Positions 1 through 12,988 of a DNA stretch of 64,000 nt are shown here, piece by piece. The DNA is from WHSW01 sp963767475 (GTDB lineage Bacteria; Actinomycetota; Thermoleophilia; Solirubrobacterales; 70-9): the NCBI GenBank assembly GCA_963767475.1, contig CAVYEI010000003.1:682001-746000 (forward strand), read 5' to 3'. The first letter of the stretch is position 1, and every line of letters begins with the position of its first letter. The position numbers and the translations under genes are program-made. The notes beneath the pieces are model-generated. The model was not told the origin of the DNA, ran no database searches, and saw nothing but the letters and a program-made list of their open reading frames with translations.

Positions 1-203
1 CAGCCGGCGCTCACCCGCATCCGCCCGCCGCAGACGGGGCACCCGGTGCCATCGCCGCCGATCAGGTCCTCCCAGGTGCGGAGGATCGAGTCCTCCAGCG
101 AGACCCCACCGGCGCGCGGCTCGAACAGCCGCGGCTCCGGACGCTCCGCCGCGGGCGGATCGGTGACGAGAGACGAACGCCTGCGTGTCGCGACCGCACT
201 CAT
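1..203 (-). CDS. Hypothetical zinc-ribbon-like protein, cut by the window edge
   Basis: Only the first 67 codons are visible, reading leftward off the window. The ATG lies two bases after the lexA stop codon, so the gene is probably cotranscribed with lexA. The visible part has an Arg-rich start, a Pro-rich stretch and then a Cys-Pro-Val-Cys-Gly-Gly knuckle near residue 57, as in small zinc ribbons. No further motif is available and the function is unknown. A second Cys pair would be expected beyond the edge if it binds zinc. Coding sense is supported by frame, high GC and tight spacing. Confidence 0.5.
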   Translation of the reverse strand, partial: MSAVATRRRSSLVTDPPAAERPEPRLFEPRAGGVSLEDSILRTWEDLIGGDGTGCPVCGGRMRVSAG

Positions 204-205
204 CG

Positions 206-404
206 TCAAACGCTCCTGAACACTCCAACCACACGACCGAGCAGATGCACGTCGGTGGTGCGGATCGGCTTGTAAGCCTTGTTCGCGGGCTCGAGTCGAA
301 CCCGGTCCTTCTCCTTGTAGAAGCTCTTCACCGTCGCCTCGTCATCGATCAGCGCGACGACGATCTCGCCGTCGTCGGCGACCTCGGTCGGGCGGACGAC
401 GACG
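206..404 (-). CDS. lexA: LexA repressor, C-terminal part (interrupted gene)
   Basis: This stretch encodes the last 66 residues of LexA: it starts at VVVRP, contains the catalytic-lysine motif EATVK and ends with LGRVVGVF and a TGA. It is the end of the S24 peptidase domain whose Ser half is encoded at 5265-5673. Upstream in the same frame the sequence turns abruptly into 23S rRNA, so the ORF that appears to continue to 610 is not LexA. The three Val codons here follow directly from the DDFV that ends the other part, so nothing of lexA appears lost. As assembled the gene cannot make LexA; I infer an assembly chimera. Confidence 0.85.
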
Positions 405-3556
<3,152 letters not shown>

Positions 3557-3868
3557 AAAGTGTTTGACTCACTCACTCCGAAGTGAAGTCTTAGCTATTG
3601 TAAAGCTTCAATCGGCAAAACCGTTTTGATCTCTGACATCGAATCACTTGTCTGTTCCTAACGTCTCTCAATACAGGCAACTCTTAATCGCAGAACACTA
3701 TCTCAGTTTTCAAACAACCTCTACGTTGTCAGCTTTTCAGTTATCAGAACCAATGCAACTTGTCGGCACTGATTCGTAGATGCAATCTTCAGCAAGAATC
3801 ATCCTGCAATCACACTTTCTTAAAGTTTTTGGAAGAACTTGAACGCCGAAATCGCCGAGCTCTACGGT
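3557..3868. other. 5S-16S intergenic spacer / 16S leader, no gene seen
   Basis: About 310 bases of AT-rich sequence between the 5S gene and the next 16S gene on the minus strand. I find no tRNA and no convincing ORF. In a real genome this would be the spacer between two tandem rRNA operons and should hold the promoter and leader of the second. No unambiguous promoter can be assigned by eye. Confidence 0.6.
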
Positions 3869-3985
3869 ATCATGGCGGCGAACCTACTTTCCCACGGTAG
3901 CGCCGCAGTATCATCGGCGCTGAGAGGCTTAACTGCCGTGTTCGGAATGGGAACGGGTGTGACCTCCTCGTCACCGTCACCGAGA
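3869..3985 (-). rRNA. 5S rRNA, Bacilli type
   Basis: Minus strand. Contains the 5S core GGTCACACCCGTTCCCATTC, CGAACACGGCAGTTAAGCC and CAGCGCCGATGATACT, with a terminal stem formed by CGGTGAC-like and GCCGCCATG-like ends. It lies about 100 bases after the end of the 23S 3' part, the normal 23S-5S order. Exact ends are estimated. Confidence 0.85.
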
Positions 3986-4087
3986 CATAGATCCTTATCG
4001 GATCAAGCCTGAAAAGCTAGTCTTTCAACATCTGTACAGCCTGAAAACTAGAATAAGCATATTTTTCATGTTTTTAAAAGCAGTATA

Positions 4088-5239
<1,152 letters not shown>

Positions 5240-5268
5240 TAGAAAAAAAAGAAGATCTGAAGAGCGAC
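5240..5268. other. Chimera junction with adapter-like sequence
   Basis: Between the 23S fragment and lexA lies a short linker that fits neither. On the minus strand it reads lexA ...TTCGTCGCTCTTCAGATCT, then TC, a run of eight T, then the 23S. CGTCGCTCTTCAGATCT matches the 3' end of the Illumina TruSeq universal adapter (CGACGCTCTTCCGATCT) at 15 of 17 positions by my count. The CGTCG overlaps the lexA sequence. This suggests a library or assembly artefact rather than a biological insertion. Confidence 0.6.
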
Positions 5269-5673
5269 GAAGTCGTCCTCGAGGATCCCGGCGCCGATCA
5301 TCGAGTCGCCCTTGACCCGGAGGATGTAGTCGCCGGTCTCGCCGCCGATCACGTCGGGCACCTCGAGGTAGTCCTCGATGTTCTCCTCGGCGAGGATCGG
5401 CTCACCGGCGGCCACCTGGCCCACCAGCGGCAGCCCGGCCGGCTGCATTGCCTTCTTCGCCTTGTCGACGAGCAGCTCGATCGCCCGCGGCTTGGTCGGG
5501 TCGCGGCGCAGCAGGCCGATCTTCTCCAGGTTCGCGAGGTGTGCGTGCACGGTCGAGGACGAGTGCAGCCCGACGGCCTTGCCGATCTCGCGCACCGTCG
5601 GCGGGTAACCGGTCTTACCGGTGTACTTGCCGATGAAGTCGAAGATCTCTTTCTGGCGCTTGGTCAGGTCCAC
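5265..5673 (-). CDS. lexA: LexA repressor, N-terminal part (interrupted gene)
   Basis: Encodes LexA residues 1 to about 136. Residues 1-65 are the winged-helix DNA-binding domain (TKRQKEIFDFI, PTVREIGKAVGLHS). The self-cleavage bond is Ala89-Gly90 in VAAGEP, and the S24 nucleophile is Ser124 in GDSM. Start is GTG at 5673 with an SD (GAAGGAG) about 12 bases upstream. The reading frame ends in a Phe run that comes from the linker, so the real protein continues at 404-206. LexA represses SOS genes and is cleaved with RecA after DNA damage. An SOS box 30 bases upstream shows autoregulation. Confidence 0.92.
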
Positions 5674-5702
5674 TGGCAGCTCGCTCCTTCGATCGCTGGA
5701 CA

Positions 5703-5714
5703 GAACATATGTTC
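5703..5714. promoter_or_regulatory. LexA (SOS) box
   Basis: GAACATATGTTC is a perfect 12-base palindrome, and with flanking bases (minus strand CGAACATATGTTCT) it matches the CGAAC-N4-GTTC type of LexA box known in Gram-positives including actinobacteria. It lies 30 bases upstream of the lexA start, as expected for autorepression. Confidence 0.88.
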
Positions 5715-5806
5715 GTAGATAGTAGACACCCCTGCGGACGGATGCAAGCGAAGCGAGGTCGGCGCGGCGATCAGGCGTAGTGCGTCTAGAATCGCCTCTC
5801 CCTCAA

Positions 5807-5892
<86 letters not shown>

Positions 5893-6003
5893 TAAGCAGG
5901 TAAGCGTGCGGGACGTATCGCCCACTCGGGTCGGAACTGCCGATCGTGCAAAGCCGCGATGCGTTTCTGCTTTTCGCGCGAAGGAGGAGCGACGCCGCAA
6001 CGC

Positions 6004-6444
6004 TCAATCGGCGAAGCGTCGAACGTATCGCCGTTGCCACGGCGTTTCGACGGCGCTTGCGTCGTAGTGCTCGCGGACCCACTTTGTGGCGCACTCCCCG
6101 GCGACACCACCGAGCTGTGCTATGCACGCAAGAGCAGTTCCCGTGCGACCTTTCCCGCCAGCGCACGCGACCTCAACGCGAACGCCGTCGGCAGCAAGGC
6201 GATGGGCCTCCCGAAAAGCGGACCGTCCATCCTCCGCGCTGAGCGGTAGCCAGAAGTCCGGCCAGCGAAGCCACTGATGAGGCCAGGGAGTCGGGGCGGG
6301 CTCCCGCCCTAGGAGATAGAGCGCCCACTCCGGCCGAGGTTCGGGTGCGGTGTCACGAAGCCCGCGGCCGCGTAGACGCGCACCGTCAGGTAGCTCGACG
6401 ACGGCCGGCCCAAGTTGCCATGACACCGGGCTTATTGTGAACAC
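6004..6444 (-). CDS. Protein-tyrosine phosphatase family protein
   Basis: A 146-residue protein with the cysteine phosphatase signature: ACAGGKGRTG (C-x5-R-T/S) near residues 92-101 and a WPD acid loop (RWPDFW) near residues 60-65, in the right order and spacing for a small PTP/DSP-like enzyme. It probably removes phosphate from phosphotyrosine or another small phosphomonoester in the cytoplasm; the substrate is unknown. GTG at 6444 is the only plausible start in frame, without a strong SD. It is divergent from the reductase gene at 6557 and ends 110 bases from the tRNA. Confidence 0.75.
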   Translation of the reverse strand: MFTISPVSWQLGPAVVELPDGARLRGRGLRDTAPEPRPEWALYLLGREPAPTPWPHQWLRWPDFWLPLSAEDGRSAFREAHRLAADGVRVEVACAGGKGRTGTALACIAQLGGVAGECATKWVREHYDASAVETPWQRRYVRRFAD

Positions 6445-6556
6445 CCTGGTGCGCTGCGAGAGCGCGTGGTTGGCTCGACCGCCAACGATGAGTTTTCGTC
6501 TTGCGATCGGTCACTGATGGTGGCGGAGCACACTGCAGACGAAAGGAGCGCGTGTT

Positions 6557-7093
6557 GTGAGCACGGACACTGGCGAGGTGGTCGTGAACCGGGCGATGTC
6601 GCTTGACGGCTTCATCGCTGGTCCCGGCCACACGATGGACTGGATCTTCGATTTCTGGACGGCGGACGTAGTGCCAGAAGTCATGGCGGCCACTGGAGCG
6701 ATGCTTATCGGCCGGGGTACCTACGAGGTTGGCAAGCAGATGCCCGACGAGGAAACCACCTACGAGGGCGGAGCCAAGTTCGTCCTCACCCATGAGCCTC
6801 CCGACGAGCCGGACCCGAACGTCACATTCCTCACCTGTGACATCGCGGAAGCCGTCGCCACGGCGCTAAGCGCCGCGGGCGGTAAGAACGTGGAGATCCT
6901 CGGCGCCGACCTGGCCAGCCAGTGCCTGCAGCGAGGGCTCGTCGACGAGATCCTGGTCTATGTCCTGCCGGTGCTCTTGGGCGACGGGGTCCGCTTTTCG
7001 ACCCCGACCCTCCACAGGATTGACCTCGAACCATTCAGCAACACCCAGTCGGGCGCCGTCACCATGCTCCGCTTCCGCGTCCCGCGCGCCTAG
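6557..7093 (+). CDS. Dihydrofolate reductase family (RibD C-terminal-like) protein
   Basis: A 178-residue protein with the RibD_C/DHFR-like fold pattern: SLDGFIAGPGHTMDW at the N terminus, GAMLIGRGTYEVG in the middle, GGKNVEILGADLASQCLQRGLVDE for the NADPH-binding part, and VLPVLLGDGVRF. This family is common in actinobacteria and distinct from FolA; most members have no proven substrate. Start GTG at 6557 has a good SD (GAAAGGAG, about 8 bases upstream). It stands alone between the phosphatase and an exported protein. A role in folate metabolism should not be assumed. Confidence 0.85.
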   Translation: MSTDTGEVVVNRAMSLDGFIAGPGHTMDWIFDFWTADVVPEVMAATGAMLIGRGTYEVGKQMPDEETTYEGGAKFVLTHEPPDEPDPNVTFLTCDIAEAVATALSAAGGKNVEILGADLASQCLQRGLVDEILVYVLPVLLGDGVRFSTPTLHRIDLEPFSNTQSGAVTMLRFRVPRA

Positions 7094-7227
7094 ATAGGGA
7101 CTCGCGGCTGATTCCTCGGGTCGCCGCTCGCAAATTCTCGCGTTGTCGGGCGACCTCTCCGCGTCCACGATCGCTGCCGTAATCAACGCGATCTCGGCAG
7201 ACGATCTGCCGGAGAGGAGTAGGAACC

Positions 7228-7965
7228 ATGAAGAGGATCACCAAGGCGCTCAGCTACGGCAACGTGATGGCGTCGTTCGCCGTCTTCCTGGCGCTGGGCG
7301 GGGCCGCGTTCGCGGCCAAGCAGGCAGCGAAGAACTCGGTCACCTCGGCGTCGATCAAGAACGAGGCGGTCACCGGTAAGGACGTCAAGGACGACTCCCT
7401 GACCGGCGCCGACGTGAACGAAGGCACCCTCGCGCTCGCCGACGAGACTCGGCCGACGGGTCCCGCCGGCGGGGATCTCACCGGCACGTACCCGAACCCG
7501 CTGATCGGCCCGAACGCGGTCGGCTCGGCGGAGGTGGCGGACGGGTCGCTCACCGGCGCCGACGTCGCCAGCAACGCGATCGGCACGGATGATCTCGCCA
7601 GCAACTCGGTCGTCAGCTCGACGATCCGGGACGGCGATGTCGGGACCGCGGAGATCTCGACCGGGGCGGTCAGGACGGACGAGATCGACGGTGACTCCGT
7701 GGGCTCTGACGAACTCAAGGGGGTAACCGCGGTCGTCGGCCCGGGCGTCACGGTCAACGCGGGCACTCCGCAGACTGCGGAGGTCATCTGCCCGCCCGGC
7801 CGAGCGCTGATCGGCGCCGGCTACGCGTGGCAGGACGAGGAGGCGAATTCGATTATCACCTCGGCCCCCAACGAGCTGGACCCCAACCGGGGGTGGCTCG
7901 TCCGGGGGATGGTCGACGCCGGCAGCAACACGCTGTTCGCCTGGGCGAACTGCCTGGCGCTGTAG
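7228..7965 (+). CDS. Exported repeat protein with SLTGADV-type repeats
   Basis: 245 residues with a signal-peptide-like start (residues 1-30, hydrophobic MASFAVFLALGGAAFA). Residues 35-165 consist of short degenerate repeats (VTGKDVKDDSLTGADV, SLTGADVASNAIGTDDL, DSVGSDEL) that would form a repetitive beta or coiled structure, and the LTGTYPNP motif is seen in many surface proteins. The C terminus (residues 180-245) is a compact domain with two cysteines. Such proteins recur in Thermoleophilia genomes with no known role. ATG at 7228 has an SD (GGAGAGGAG). A strong terminator follows at 7978. Confidence 0.7.
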   Translation: MKRITKALSYGNVMASFAVFLALGGAAFAAKQAAKNSVTSASIKNEAVTGKDVKDDSLTGADVNEGTLALADETRPTGPAGGDLTGTYPNPLIGPNAVGSAEVADGSLTGADVASNAIGTDDLASNSVVSSTIRDGDVGTAEISTGAVRTDEIDGDSVGSDELKGVTAVVGPGVTVNAGTPQTAEVICPPGRALIGAGYAWQDEEANSIITSAPNELDPNRGWLVRGMVDAGSNTLFAWANCLAL

Positions 7966-7977
7966 TGCCGCACCGCT

Positions 7978-8015
7978 CAGGCACCCCTCGGGCCGAAACG
8001 CCCGGGGGGTGCCTG
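7978..8015. terminator. Hairpin terminator shared by convergent genes
   Basis: Arms CAGGCACCCCTCGGGC (7978-7993) and GCCCGGGGGGTGCCTG (8000-8015) pair over 16 bases with one G-T, around a CGAAAC loop. It lies between the stop at 7965 on the plus strand and the stop at 8025 on the minus strand, so it can stop both transcripts. There is no long T run, only TTTCT on the plus side. Confidence 0.75.
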
Positions 8016-8024
8016 ACGCGTTTC

Positions 8025-10871
8025 TCAGCTCGACTCGCCGTCCCGCGGCTCGCCGAGCGCCTCGGGCAGCTCGTCGCGCCGCGAGATCCCGAGCTTCTTG
8101 TAGCCGTTTCTCAGGTGGAATTCGACGGTGTCGACGGTCACGAACAACGACTCGGCGATCTCGCGATTCTGGCGCCCCGCCGCCGCGAGCTCGGCGATCC
8201 GGCGTTCGCTCGGCGTCAGCGCACCTGCGCCGGTCGCGAGCCGCCGGCGCGGGCGGGCACCGGTGGCGCGCAGCTCGTCGAGCGCCTCCTCCTCGAGGGC
8301 GCGAGCGCCGCAGCGATGCGCCAGGTCGACCGCGAGTCGCAACGGCTCGCGAGCGGCGTCGGGCCGGCCCCGCTCGCGCCGCAGCGCGGCGCCGAGTTGG
8401 TGGTGGACCCGCGCCCGCTCGAGCTGCGCCGGCGAATTCTCGATGACCTCTGCAGCCTCACCGAGCAGGTTGATCTCCTCGTTGCCGCCCTCCGCCCGCG
8501 CGATGCCCCGGAGCGCGACCGACAGCGCGCGGGGCGCGCCGAACGCGCGCGCAAGCGCGAGCTCCTCGGTGGCGAGCCGCCGCGCTTCGACGGTCTGCTC
8601 GACCTCGAGCAGCGCGAGAGCCAGATGGGAGCGCCACGGGATCACGGCCGGGTTGAGCGCGCCGAACGCCGTCAGCCGCCGCCCAGCCTCTCGGAGGTCG
8701 TCCACGGCATCCTCCGTCCGACCGTGCGCCATCCTGCAGCGCCCCCGGGCGAACCAGAGATTGGCCGCCGGGTAGCCGCGGGATAGGTCCCGGGAGTCTT
8801 CGAGCTCGTCGATCAGGATCGCGGCTTCGCCGATCTCACCGCGATCGACCAGGATCTCGGCGAGGAACGCGACGACCAGGTTGGCCGCACCCGTCCAGCC
8901 CGCCGCCCGCCCGATATCCAGCGCCGTCCGGGCGTCGACCTCGGCTGCGGGAAGGTCGCCGACACGGTGGTCGAGCTCCGCCCTCATGCAGTGCCACCCG
9001 GCGTAGTCGAGCGACGCCCCGATGGTGCGCGCCGCGTCCAGCCCCTGCTCGGCGACGGCCCTGGCGGCCTCGAACTCCTCAGCCATCGTGAGACACCTCA
9101 TTGCGAACAACTTGGACCAACCCAGCGCGCTGTACGTGGTCTCCCGGTTCTGGGACTCGGCGGAGCGGTTAGCGAGATCAATCACCCGGCCCCGGTCGCC
9201 ACCTGCGAACAGGGTGTCGCCTGCGACGGCGGCCAGCACTCCCGGGTCGCTCTCATCGCCGGCCGCGGTTCTCTGGTCGAACCTGGAGCGGATCTCGAGC
9301 GTGCGTTCGTGAGCCTGCGGCTCGTACTGAGTCAGGTTCGCGATGGCGACCTCGACCTGGGTCAGCAGGTCCGGACGACTCGCCAGCGGGTCGAGTTGCT
9401 CCTCGAGGACGACAACCGCCTCCGGCACTCGGCTGGTGTGCGCGAGCATGCCCGCGAGCAGTACCACTCCGCGGACGCGTTCCTCTGCACCGATCGTGCC
9501 TGTCAGGGCCTCGCGGACGTGCTCGAGCGCCAGGTCCGTCTCCCCCGCCGCAACCTCGGCGCTGCCGAGTTCGAGCAGAACCTTCGGTCGCGTCTCCCTC
9601 GGCGGCGGCTCTGCCAGCGCGCGTGCGAGCAGCGAGGCCGCGGCTTCCGGCGCCCCGTGGGCCATCGCGTTGGCGGCCGCCTCGAGCAGGACCTCTAGTG
9701 CCCACCGGTCGCCGGCGGGATCGCAGCGAAGCAGTTGCGTGGCGACGCGCGTGGCGGGCTCCCCCTCCTCGGCCATGAGCTTCGCCGCCCTCGCGTGCTC
9801 CCCCGAGCGGGCCGCCGGTCCGATTCCTGCGTAGAGACCCGCCCTGACCAGCGGGTGCAGGAACTCCAGGGGTGAGGCCTGGTGAAGGATCCCGGCCGCG
9901 ACCAGAGAGTCGGCCCCCTTCGCGACCTGCTCGGCGTCGAGCCCTGCCAGCGCCCCCGCGCGGCGCAGCGGAGCCCCGTCCCCGAGCACGGCCCCCGCGC
10001 GCGCCAGCGCCTCCGCCGACTTCGGCAGGCGCTCGACCCGAGCGTTGATCTCCCGGGTGACCCGCTCAGGACTCCCGTCGAGGACGGCCTCCGGCTCCGA
10101 GGAGCCACCCTCGACCAGCGAGCGGACGAGCTCCTTCAACAGGAACGGGTTCCCGCCGGAGGCATCGAGGCAGCCGTCGCACAACGCTGCGTCCGCGTCG
10201 GGCACGGATGAGCGGACGACTGCGGCCACCGCCTCGCTCCCGAGCGGTCGCGGGCGCAGCCGCTGACCCAGGTCCGCCGCGGTTCTGCGGACCGCCTCGA
10301 GCCCCGAACGCGACTCCTCGATCCGGCTCGCGAGGATCACCGCGACCGGCAGGCCCTCGAGCCTGTTGCCGAGGTGCGCGAGCGCCTCGACCGACTCGTC
10401 GTCTGACCAGTGCAGGTCGTCGACCAGGATCGCGAGTGGCTGCCGCTCCGCCAGGTTCGCGGTCAGCCAGTAGATCCCGTTCTGGATGGCGAACGTATCG
10501 CGCGGAGCCTCCTCGGATCCTGTCTTGGTCTCGATGTCCAGCACGGACGGGACGAAGCGTGCGGCACCGCCCAGCAGGTCCTCGACGCCTCCGTCTGGAT
10601 TCACCAGGGCCGGTTCGAAGAGCTGGCGCACGACGCCGAAGCCGAAAGGTCGCTCGAGCTCGTTGCCTCGGGCCGTCAGCAACCGCAAGCCGGCGCCGGA
10701 GGCGGCCTCGCGCGCCCACTTCATCAGCGTGGTCTTGCCGACGCCGGCGGGGCCGTCGACGAGCACGAGCTGCCCCTCGCCCCGCCGAGCTGCGTCGATC
10801 GCGGCGCGGATCGAGTCGAGCTCGGGCTCGCGCTCGAGGACCGTGTCCTCCGTGATCTCGCTCGCACTCAT
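8025..10871 (-). CDS. LuxR-family ATPase regulator (LAL type)
   Basis: A 948-residue large ATP-binding LuxR regulator. The N-terminal AAA/STAND ATPase has Walker A GPAGVGKT (residues 40-47) and Walker B AILVDD (147-152). A long alpha-helical TPR-like middle follows. The C-terminal LuxR HTH (LTPSERRIAELAAAGRQNREIAESLFVT, about residues 875-935) would bind DNA. LAL proteins are signal-responsive transcription activators; the ligand here is unknown. The methyltransferase at 10986 is divergent, 114 bases away, and is the obvious target candidate, with GTTGC palindromes between them. A second LAL gene occurs at 48015-50876. Confidence 0.9.
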   Translation of the reverse strand: MSASEITEDTVLEREPELDSIRAAIDAARRGEGQLVLVDGPAGVGKTTLMKWAREAASGAGLRLLTARGNELERPFGFGVVRQLFEPALVNPDGGVEDLLGGAARFVPSVLDIETKTGSEEAPRDTFAIQNGIYWLTANLAERQPLAILVDDLHWSDDESVEALAHLGNRLEGLPVAVILASRIEESRSGLEAVRRTAADLGQRLRPRPLGSEAVAAVVRSSVPDADAALCDGCLDASGGNPFLLKELVRSLVEGGSSEPEAVLDGSPERVTREINARVERLPKSAEALARAGAVLGDGAPLRRAGALAGLDAEQVAKGADSLVAAGILHQASPLEFLHPLVRAGLYAGIGPAARSGEHARAAKLMAEEGEPATRVATQLLRCDPAGDRWALEVLLEAAANAMAHGAPEAAASLLARALAEPPPRETRPKVLLELGSAEVAAGETDLALEHVREALTGTIGAEERVRGVVLLAGMLAHTSRVPEAVVVLEEQLDPLASRPDLLTQVEVAIANLTQYEPQAHERTLEIRSRFDQRTAAGDESDPGVLAAVAGDTLFAGGDRGRVIDLANRSAESQNRETTYSALGWSKLFAMRCLTMAEEFEAARAVAEQGLDAARTIGASLDYAGWHCMRAELDHRVGDLPAAEVDARTALDIGRAAGWTGAANLVVAFLAEILVDRGEIGEAAILIDELEDSRDLSRGYPAANLWFARGRCRMAHGRTEDAVDDLREAGRRLTAFGALNPAVIPWRSHLALALLEVEQTVEARRLATEELALARAFGAPRALSVALRGIARAEGGNEEINLLGEAAEVIENSPAQLERARVHHQLGAALRRERGRPDAAREPLRLAVDLAHRCGARALEEEALDELRATGARPRRRLATGAGALTPSERRIAELAAAGRQNREIAESLFVTVDTVEFHLRNGYKKLGISRRDELPEALGEPRDGESS

Positions 10872-10949
10872 CCGGAACGCCTCGATTCCTCGGGTTGCAA
10901 CGCGAAAAACCTACCGTTGCTCGGAGCACCTCCGGACCCGAGCATGCGG

Positions 10950-10966
10950 GTTGCAGATCACGCAAC
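10950..10966. promoter_or_regulatory. GTTGC-N7-GCAAC palindrome between LAL regulator and methyltransferase
   Basis: GTTGC and GCAAC half-sites flank a 7-base spacer, preceded by GG. A second GTTGCAAC palindrome lies at 10894-10901 and a lone GTTGC at 10916-10920. All three fall in the 114-base divergent promoter region, as expected for binding sites of the regulator or of another local factor. The link to the LAL protein is inference. Confidence 0.4.
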
Positions 10967-10985
10967 TCGAACGAAGGAGACGAAG

Positions 10986-11816
10986 ATGCCCACCACGACT
11001 CACGACGACACGGAGCTGAAAGCCAAGCATCGGAAGATGTGGGCGTGCGGCGACTACCCCTCGATGGTCGAGACCTTCCTGCTGCCGCTGGGACCGCGCC
11101 TCGTCGAGGCTGCCGGGATCGGCCCGGGCATGAAGGTGCTCGACGTCGCCGCCGGCACCGGCAACGCCTCGCTGCCCGCGGCGAAGCTCGGGGCGCGAGT
11201 GACGGCCAGCGACCTGACCCCGGAGCTGCTCGAGGCCGGCCGCGAACGGGCCCGTGACGACCAGCTCGAGCTGGACTGGGTCGAGGCCGACGCCGAGAAC
11301 CTGCCCTTCGAGGATGGCTCGTTCGACGTCGTGATCTCGGCGATCGGGGTGATGTTCGCCCCGATGCACGAGCGCGCCGCCGCCGAGCTGGTCCGGGTGA
11401 CGCGACAGGGCGGGAGGATCGGCCTCCTGAGCTGGACGCCGGAGGGCATGATCGGGGCCCTGTTCAGGACGATGAAGCCCTTCATGCCGCCCCCACCCCC
11501 GGGCGCGCAGCCGCCGCCGCTCTGGGGAGACGAGGAGCACCTTCGCGGGCTCCTCGGCCCCGAGGTCGAACTCCGGAGCGTCGAGCGCGAAGCGCTCGAG
11601 GTCACGGCGTTCGGGCGGGCCGAGGAGTTCGCAGAGCACTTCCGCGATCGCTACGGCCCGACGATCGCCGCCGGAACGAACGCCGAGCGCAACAGTCGCA
11701 AGGCCGAGCTCGACTCCGCGCTCGACGACCTCGTAGCCGAATGGAACCGTGGTACGCCGGAACGCGCGCGATTCGAGCTGGAGTATCTGCTCGCCGTCGC
11801 CGAGCGGACCGGCTGA
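10986..11816 (+). CDS. Class I SAM-dependent methyltransferase
   Basis: 276 residues. Motif I is MKVLDVAAGTGNASL (about residues 48-62), the acidic end of beta 2 is VTASDLTPELL, motif II/III is VEADAENLPFEDGSFDVVIS, and RVTRQGGRIGLLSWTPEG is the post-motif strand. These mark a UbiE/Methyltransf_11-type enzyme using S-adenosylmethionine. The C-terminal half is less conserved and the substrate is unknown. ATG at 10986 follows GAAGGAG at good spacing. Divergent from the LAL regulator; it ends 14 bases before the convergent collagen-like gene. Confidence 0.85.
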   Translation: MPTTTHDDTELKAKHRKMWACGDYPSMVETFLLPLGPRLVEAAGIGPGMKVLDVAAGTGNASLPAAKLGARVTASDLTPELLEAGRERARDDQLELDWVEADAENLPFEDGSFDVVISAIGVMFAPMHERAAAELVRVTRQGGRIGLLSWTPEGMIGALFRTMKPFMPPPPPGAQPPPLWGDEEHLRGLLGPEVELRSVEREALEVTAFGRAEEFAEHFRDRYGPTIAAGTNAERNSRKAELDSALDDLVAEWNRGTPERARFELEYLLAVAERTG

Positions 11817-11830
11817 GACGCTCGAGTGAT

Positions 11831-12931
11831 CTAGCTGCTGACCGCCAGCACGTTGACGATGATGTCCGGCATCGTCGAGTTCGTCTCGGTGAACACGAGC
11901 CACCGGTTCGTCGCGCAACCCGCGATCGGGTTTGCGGCCGTGTTGTAAACGACCCCGAGCGGCATCCCCGCGAACGCGACGCCGCCGGTGCTCGCGTCGG
12001 TGTGGGTGACGACGAGCATCGCGCTCGGGTCACTGTTGATCAGCGGGTTGTTCAGCACCGAGTAGGCGTTGTTGCCCCCGCACGAGGTGCTCAGGTCCGC
12101 CTGGAACACCGGCCGGTTCGTGCCGCTCACTCGGATCTGTCCGTTACTGAGTTCGAGGGCGGCGCCGACATCGCTCCCCGTGTAGGCCGCCCGCATCGCG
12201 GCCCCGCCTCCCCCGGCGCTGGCGATCTCGCCGACCACGCCGTAGCCGGTCGGCGCCTGCCCGTAGACGCCCCAGCCCGACTGCATATGCAAGCCGGCCA
12301 CCCCGATGCCGGTCCCGCCGGTGCCCTTGTTGACGCCTCGCACCCCGGCCGAATAGCCACCCGGGTTGGTCGGCTCGACGACACCGAGCACGCCGGAGAC
12401 CGCGTCGGCCGCCGTGTTGCCGTGCGCGGTCGAGGTCGCGGTGCCCTCGACCGCCGCCGGGCGGACAGGGCCGAAGCCGGACGGGTCACTGGTGTTGGTG
12501 ACATCGATGACCGACGGGGCGGGCGACGAGTCCCTCACGAGCACGAGCGGCACCTCGAGCGCGAAGACGTCGCCGAAGAGATCAAGGCCGGCGCCGGCAC
12601 TGTAGGCAGCGCCCGGCAGGCCGGTCTCGCCCTGGATGCCCTGCGACCCGGTCTCGCCCTGGATGCCCTGCGACCCGGTCGCTCCGGCGTCGCCCTGCGG
12701 CCCCGGATCGCCCTTGGGACCGGGCGGCGCGGGTGCGGAAACGAGCTTGAACCGCTTTTCCCCGGGCCGGCACTTCCTCGCGACGCGCAGCGCGCCGCCC
12801 TCTCCGGCGCAGACGGTGAGCGTGGCGCTGGCACGCGCGGTCGGGGCGGCGGGCGATGATTCTGCGTGCGCCGGAGAGGGCGCCAACGTCGCGGCCGCCG
12901 CGAGGCCCAGGAAGGAAAGGCGTCCGTGCAT
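11831..12931 (-). CDS. Exported collagen-like repeat protein
   Basis: 366 residues. The signal peptide is about residues 1-23 (AAAATLAPSPAHA). A basic, Cys-containing segment (CAGEGGALRVARKC) precedes a Gly-X-Y collagen-like stretch of about 13 triplets (GPKGDPGPQGDAGATG, then QGIQGETG repeated). Residues 110-366 are Gly/Val-rich beta-type sequence resembling bacteriophage tail or endosialidase-type stalks, with segments such as GVRGVNKGTGGTGIGVAG. The gene is likely to make a surface or secreted fibrous protein. It forms a group with the two propeller proteins that follow upstream; function unknown. Confidence 0.7.
   Translation of the reverse strand: MHGRLSFLGLAAAATLAPSPAHAESSPAAPTARASATLTVCAGEGGALRVARKCRPGEKRFKLVSAPAPPGPKGDPGPQGDAGATGSQGIQGETGSQGIQGETGLPGAAYSAGAGLDLFGDVFALEVPLVLVRDSSPAPSVIDVTNTSDPSGFGPVRPAAVEGTATSTAHGNTAADAVSGVLGVVEPTNPGGYSAGVRGVNKGTGGTGIGVAGLHMQSGWGVYGQAPTGYGVVGEIASAGGGGAAMRAAYTGSDVGAALELSNGQIRVSGTNRPVFQADLSTSCGGNNAYSVLNNPLINSDPSAMLVVTHTDASTGGVAFAGMPLGVVYNTAANPIAGCATNRWLVFTETNSTMPDIIVNVLAVSS
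12623..12676. repeat. Tandem 27-base repeat in the collagen-like gene
   Basis: Two exact consecutive copies of a 27-base unit (12623-12649 and 12650-12676), encoding nine residues, three Gly-X-Y triplets, each. Exact copies in a coding repeat suggest recent duplication or slippage, so copy number may vary between strains. Confidence 0.85.
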
Positions 12932-12988
12932 TTCTTGCTCCTCAGCGTGGGAGGTCCGACCCTACTACGCCCGGGGAGGAGGGCATCG

